Shown: one piece after another, positions 61,957-64,000 of the stretch | How positions within the stretch are numbered: the stretch's first letter is position 1 | Layout of the letters: each line of letters opens with the position of its first letter | Assembly: GCF_046630445.1 (NCBI RefSeq) | Contig: NC_092336.1 | Span: forward strand, 503,269,001 to 503,333,000 | Length of the DNA stretch: 64,000 nucleotides | Reading direction: 5' to 3' | Origin: Rutidosis leptorrhynchoides | Taxonomy: Eukaryota > Streptophyta > Magnoliopsida > Asterales > Asteraceae | Made by a program: the position numbers and the translations under genes | The notes under the pieces: model-generated | Seen by the model: only the letters and a program-made list of their open reading frames with translations | Database searches by the model: none | What the model was told of the DNA's origin: nothing

Positions 61957-64000
61957 TTTACATAATATTAAATCATATAGAGAATTGGTTTAAATTAGTC
62001 AAAATTTTCCGGGTCATCACATAACCTCCCCGTTAAAGAAAATTTCGTCCCGAAATTTTGAGTAGTACCTGTTTTATGAGCGATATCAGTGAACAAATGT
62101 GGATACTTTTGCTTCATTTGATCCTCACGTTCCCAAGTAAACTCGGGTCCTCGTCTAGCGTTCCAACGAACCCTAACTATCGGTATTTTGCTTTGTTTTA
62201 ATTGTTTGACCTCACGGTCCATGATTTCAACAGGTTCTTCGATAAAATGAAGTTTATCATTGATTCGTATTTCGTCAAGAGGAATTACGACATCCTCTTC
62301 AGCTAAACATTTCTTTAAATTTGACACGTGAAATGTGTCATGAACACTACTAAGTTCTTGCGGTAGCTTTAATCGATAGGCAACTGCTCCAATTCTTTCG
62401 GTGATTTCAAAGGGTCCTACGTACCTAGGACTTAGCTTTCCTCGTTTACCGAATCGTACAACGCCTTTCCAGGGTGACACTTTCAACATGACTTTGTCGC
62501 CCACTTAAAATTCTAACGGTTTTCTTCTTACATCAGCATAACTCTTTTGGTGACTCATGGCCGTTTTCAATCGCTGTTGTATTTAAATGATCTTGTCGGT
62601 GGTTTCATGAATAATTTCTGGTCCAGTAAGTTGTATTTCTCCTACTTCACTCCAACAGATAGGAGATCTGCACTTTCTACCGTAAAGTGCTTCAAATGGC
62701 GCTGCGTTGATGCTCGTATGATAACTGTTATTGTATGAAAATTCTGCCAACGGTAAGTGTCGATCCCAACTGGTTCCAAAGTCAATCACACATGCCCGTA
62801 ACATGTCTTCCAATGTTTGTATTGTTCTTTCACTTTGACCATCTGTCTGTGGGTGATAAGCGGTGCTCATATCTAATCGAGTTTCCAATGCTTTTTGTAA
62901 TGACTGCCAGAAACGTGATGTGAATCGGGTGTCGCGATCAGATATGATGGAGATAGGTACACCATGCTTGGAAACTACTTCCTTCAAATATAGGCGTGCT
63001 AATTTTTCCATACTGTCTGTCTCCTTTATTGGTAGAAAGTGAGCTGATTTAGTTAGACGATCAACTATCACCCAAATAGTATCATGACTACTTGCAGTCC
63101 TTGGCAATTTCGTAATGAAATCCATGGTTATTCTTTCTCATTTCCACTGCAGAATTTCCGGTTGTTGCAGTAATCCCGACGGCTTTTGGTGCTCAGCTTT
63201 GACCTTTGCACACGTCAAACATTTGCTTACATAAGTAGCAATTTCTGTCTTCATATTAGGCCACTAATAGAACTTCTTGAGATCGTGGTACATTTTCCCG
63301 TTTTCTGGATGAATTGAGTACCTCGTTTTGTGTGCTTCATCCAGTACTAGTTGCCTTAGGTTACCATGTTTTGGTACCCATATCCTACCAGCAAAACACA
63401 TGGTTCCATAGGCTTTTACTTCAAGTTGTTTTTCTAATCCTTTGCTCATTTCACCTTTTTCGTGTTCTTCTTTTAAGGCCTCTAACTGTGCTGCTTGAAT
63501 TTGCTTTGTGAGATCAGTACGAATTGTAATATTCAAATCTCGGACCCTAAGAGGTTTTACTCTTTCTTTCCGACTTAGGGCATCAGCCACAACATTACCC
63601 TTTCCGGGGTGGTAACGGATTTCACAATCGTAATCGTTTAACAACTCTACCCAGCGACGTTGCCTCATATTGAGTTGTTTTTGATCAAAAATATGCTGAA
63701 GACTCTTATGGTCAGTGTACACTGTACACTTGGTTCCATATAGATAGTGTCTCCAAATTTTGATTGCAAAAACTACTGCTCCAAGTTCCAAATCGTGCGT
63801 CGTATAGTTCTTTTCATGAATTTTTAGTTGTCGTGAGGCATATACGATAACTTTTGTGCGTTGCATTAATACACATCCTAAACCTTGGCGCGAAGCGTCA
63901 CAATAGATCACGAAATCATCATTCCCTTCTGGTAATGACAAAATGGGTGCAGACGTTAACTTCTTCTTTAATAACTGGAATGAGGATTCCTGTTCCGTGG

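Larger units (their letters stand above)
60378..62021 (-). repeat. 3' LTR of the right-edge chromovirus
   Basis: Contains a minus-strand TATA box (TATAAATA, plus 61453-61460) with CATGCGATCGCATG palindromes just upstream of it (61484-61497, 61518-61532). A minisatellite at about 61575-61740 and long (TA)n/(TG)n tracts at about 61757-61956 follow. Confidence 0.85.
60378..64000 (-). mobile_element. 3' part of a Ty3/gypsy chromovirus on the minus strand, cut by the window edge
   Basis: Fossil element. 3' LTR 60378-62021 (1644 bp, TGTAACGACCC to GGGTCATCACA on the plus strand). The polypurine tract is beside it (complement AACCTCCCCGTTAAAG, 62023-62038). Then, reading leftwards on the minus strand towards the LTR: start of the reverse transcriptase/RNase H region at the right edge, RNase H about 63560-63940, integrase about 62300-63260, chromodomain-like tail about 62080-62240. 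The protein parts resemble those of the young element closely, so the two are related lineages with different LTRs. It is broken, with several breaks in the part visible. Age cannot be estimated with one LTR. Confidence 0.9.

Overview
The window is plant nuclear DNA: AT-rich, with spliced genes, long (TA)n tracts, many LTR retrotransposons, SINEs and MITEs. The gene set (a sphingoid-base kinase, a group B MAP kinase, LTO1, a malectin-like receptor, trihelix GTL2, syntaxin SYP7) is that of a eudicot. The style of the Ty3/gypsy LTRs suggests Asteraceae, but that is an inference from memory.

Layout. 1-4670 is retrotransposon debris: the end of one LTR, then a 2.06-kb Athila/Tat-like LTR with its primer-binding site. 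4.7-7.8 kb may hold a spliced minus-strand transcript with no recognisable protein. 9.3-14.3 kb (+) is a 12-exon LCBK2-type kinase gene, convergent with a 6-exon MPK4/11/12-type MAP kinase gene at 15.5-19.2 kb (-). 19.5-20.7 kb is a pair of fold-back elements rich in degenerate TTTAGGG words. 21.2-43.3 kb is one insertion locus with two layers: an older minus-strand Ty3/gypsy element (21205-43267, target duplication ACCCA) whose left LTR was later hit by a young, nearly whole plus-strand Ty3/gypsy chromovirus (22729-35835, target duplication GAAAA). 43.6-44.6 kb looks like a deletion derivative of a PIF/Harbinger transposon. 44.8-51.2 kb (+) carries LTO1 (with a 3.4-kb leader intron) and an intronless malectin-like receptor that lacks a kinase domain. 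53.8-56.4 kb (+) is GTL2, with five CACGTG boxes upstream. 57.3-59.7 kb (-) is an 8-exon SYP7-type Qc-SNARE. 60.4-64.0 kb (-) is the 3' part of another Ty3/gypsy element cut by the window edge.

The most unusual feature is in the young chromovirus. Between its primer-binding site and gag it carries two extra open reading frames: an acidic Ser/Glu-rich protein and a 227-residue protein with an F-box followed by the repeat region of the At1g67623 type. An F-box inside a recently mobile retrotransposon suggests captured host cargo that could engage SCF ubiquitin ligase. The older element has different material in the equivalent place, and on its opposite strand a TATA box followed by a 57-residue ORF with two predicted membrane spans.

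Exon structures for LCBK2, the MAPK, GTL2 and SYP7 were worked out by hand from splice sites, reading-frame closure and recalled family sequences; total lengths agree with the families. No database search was possible.
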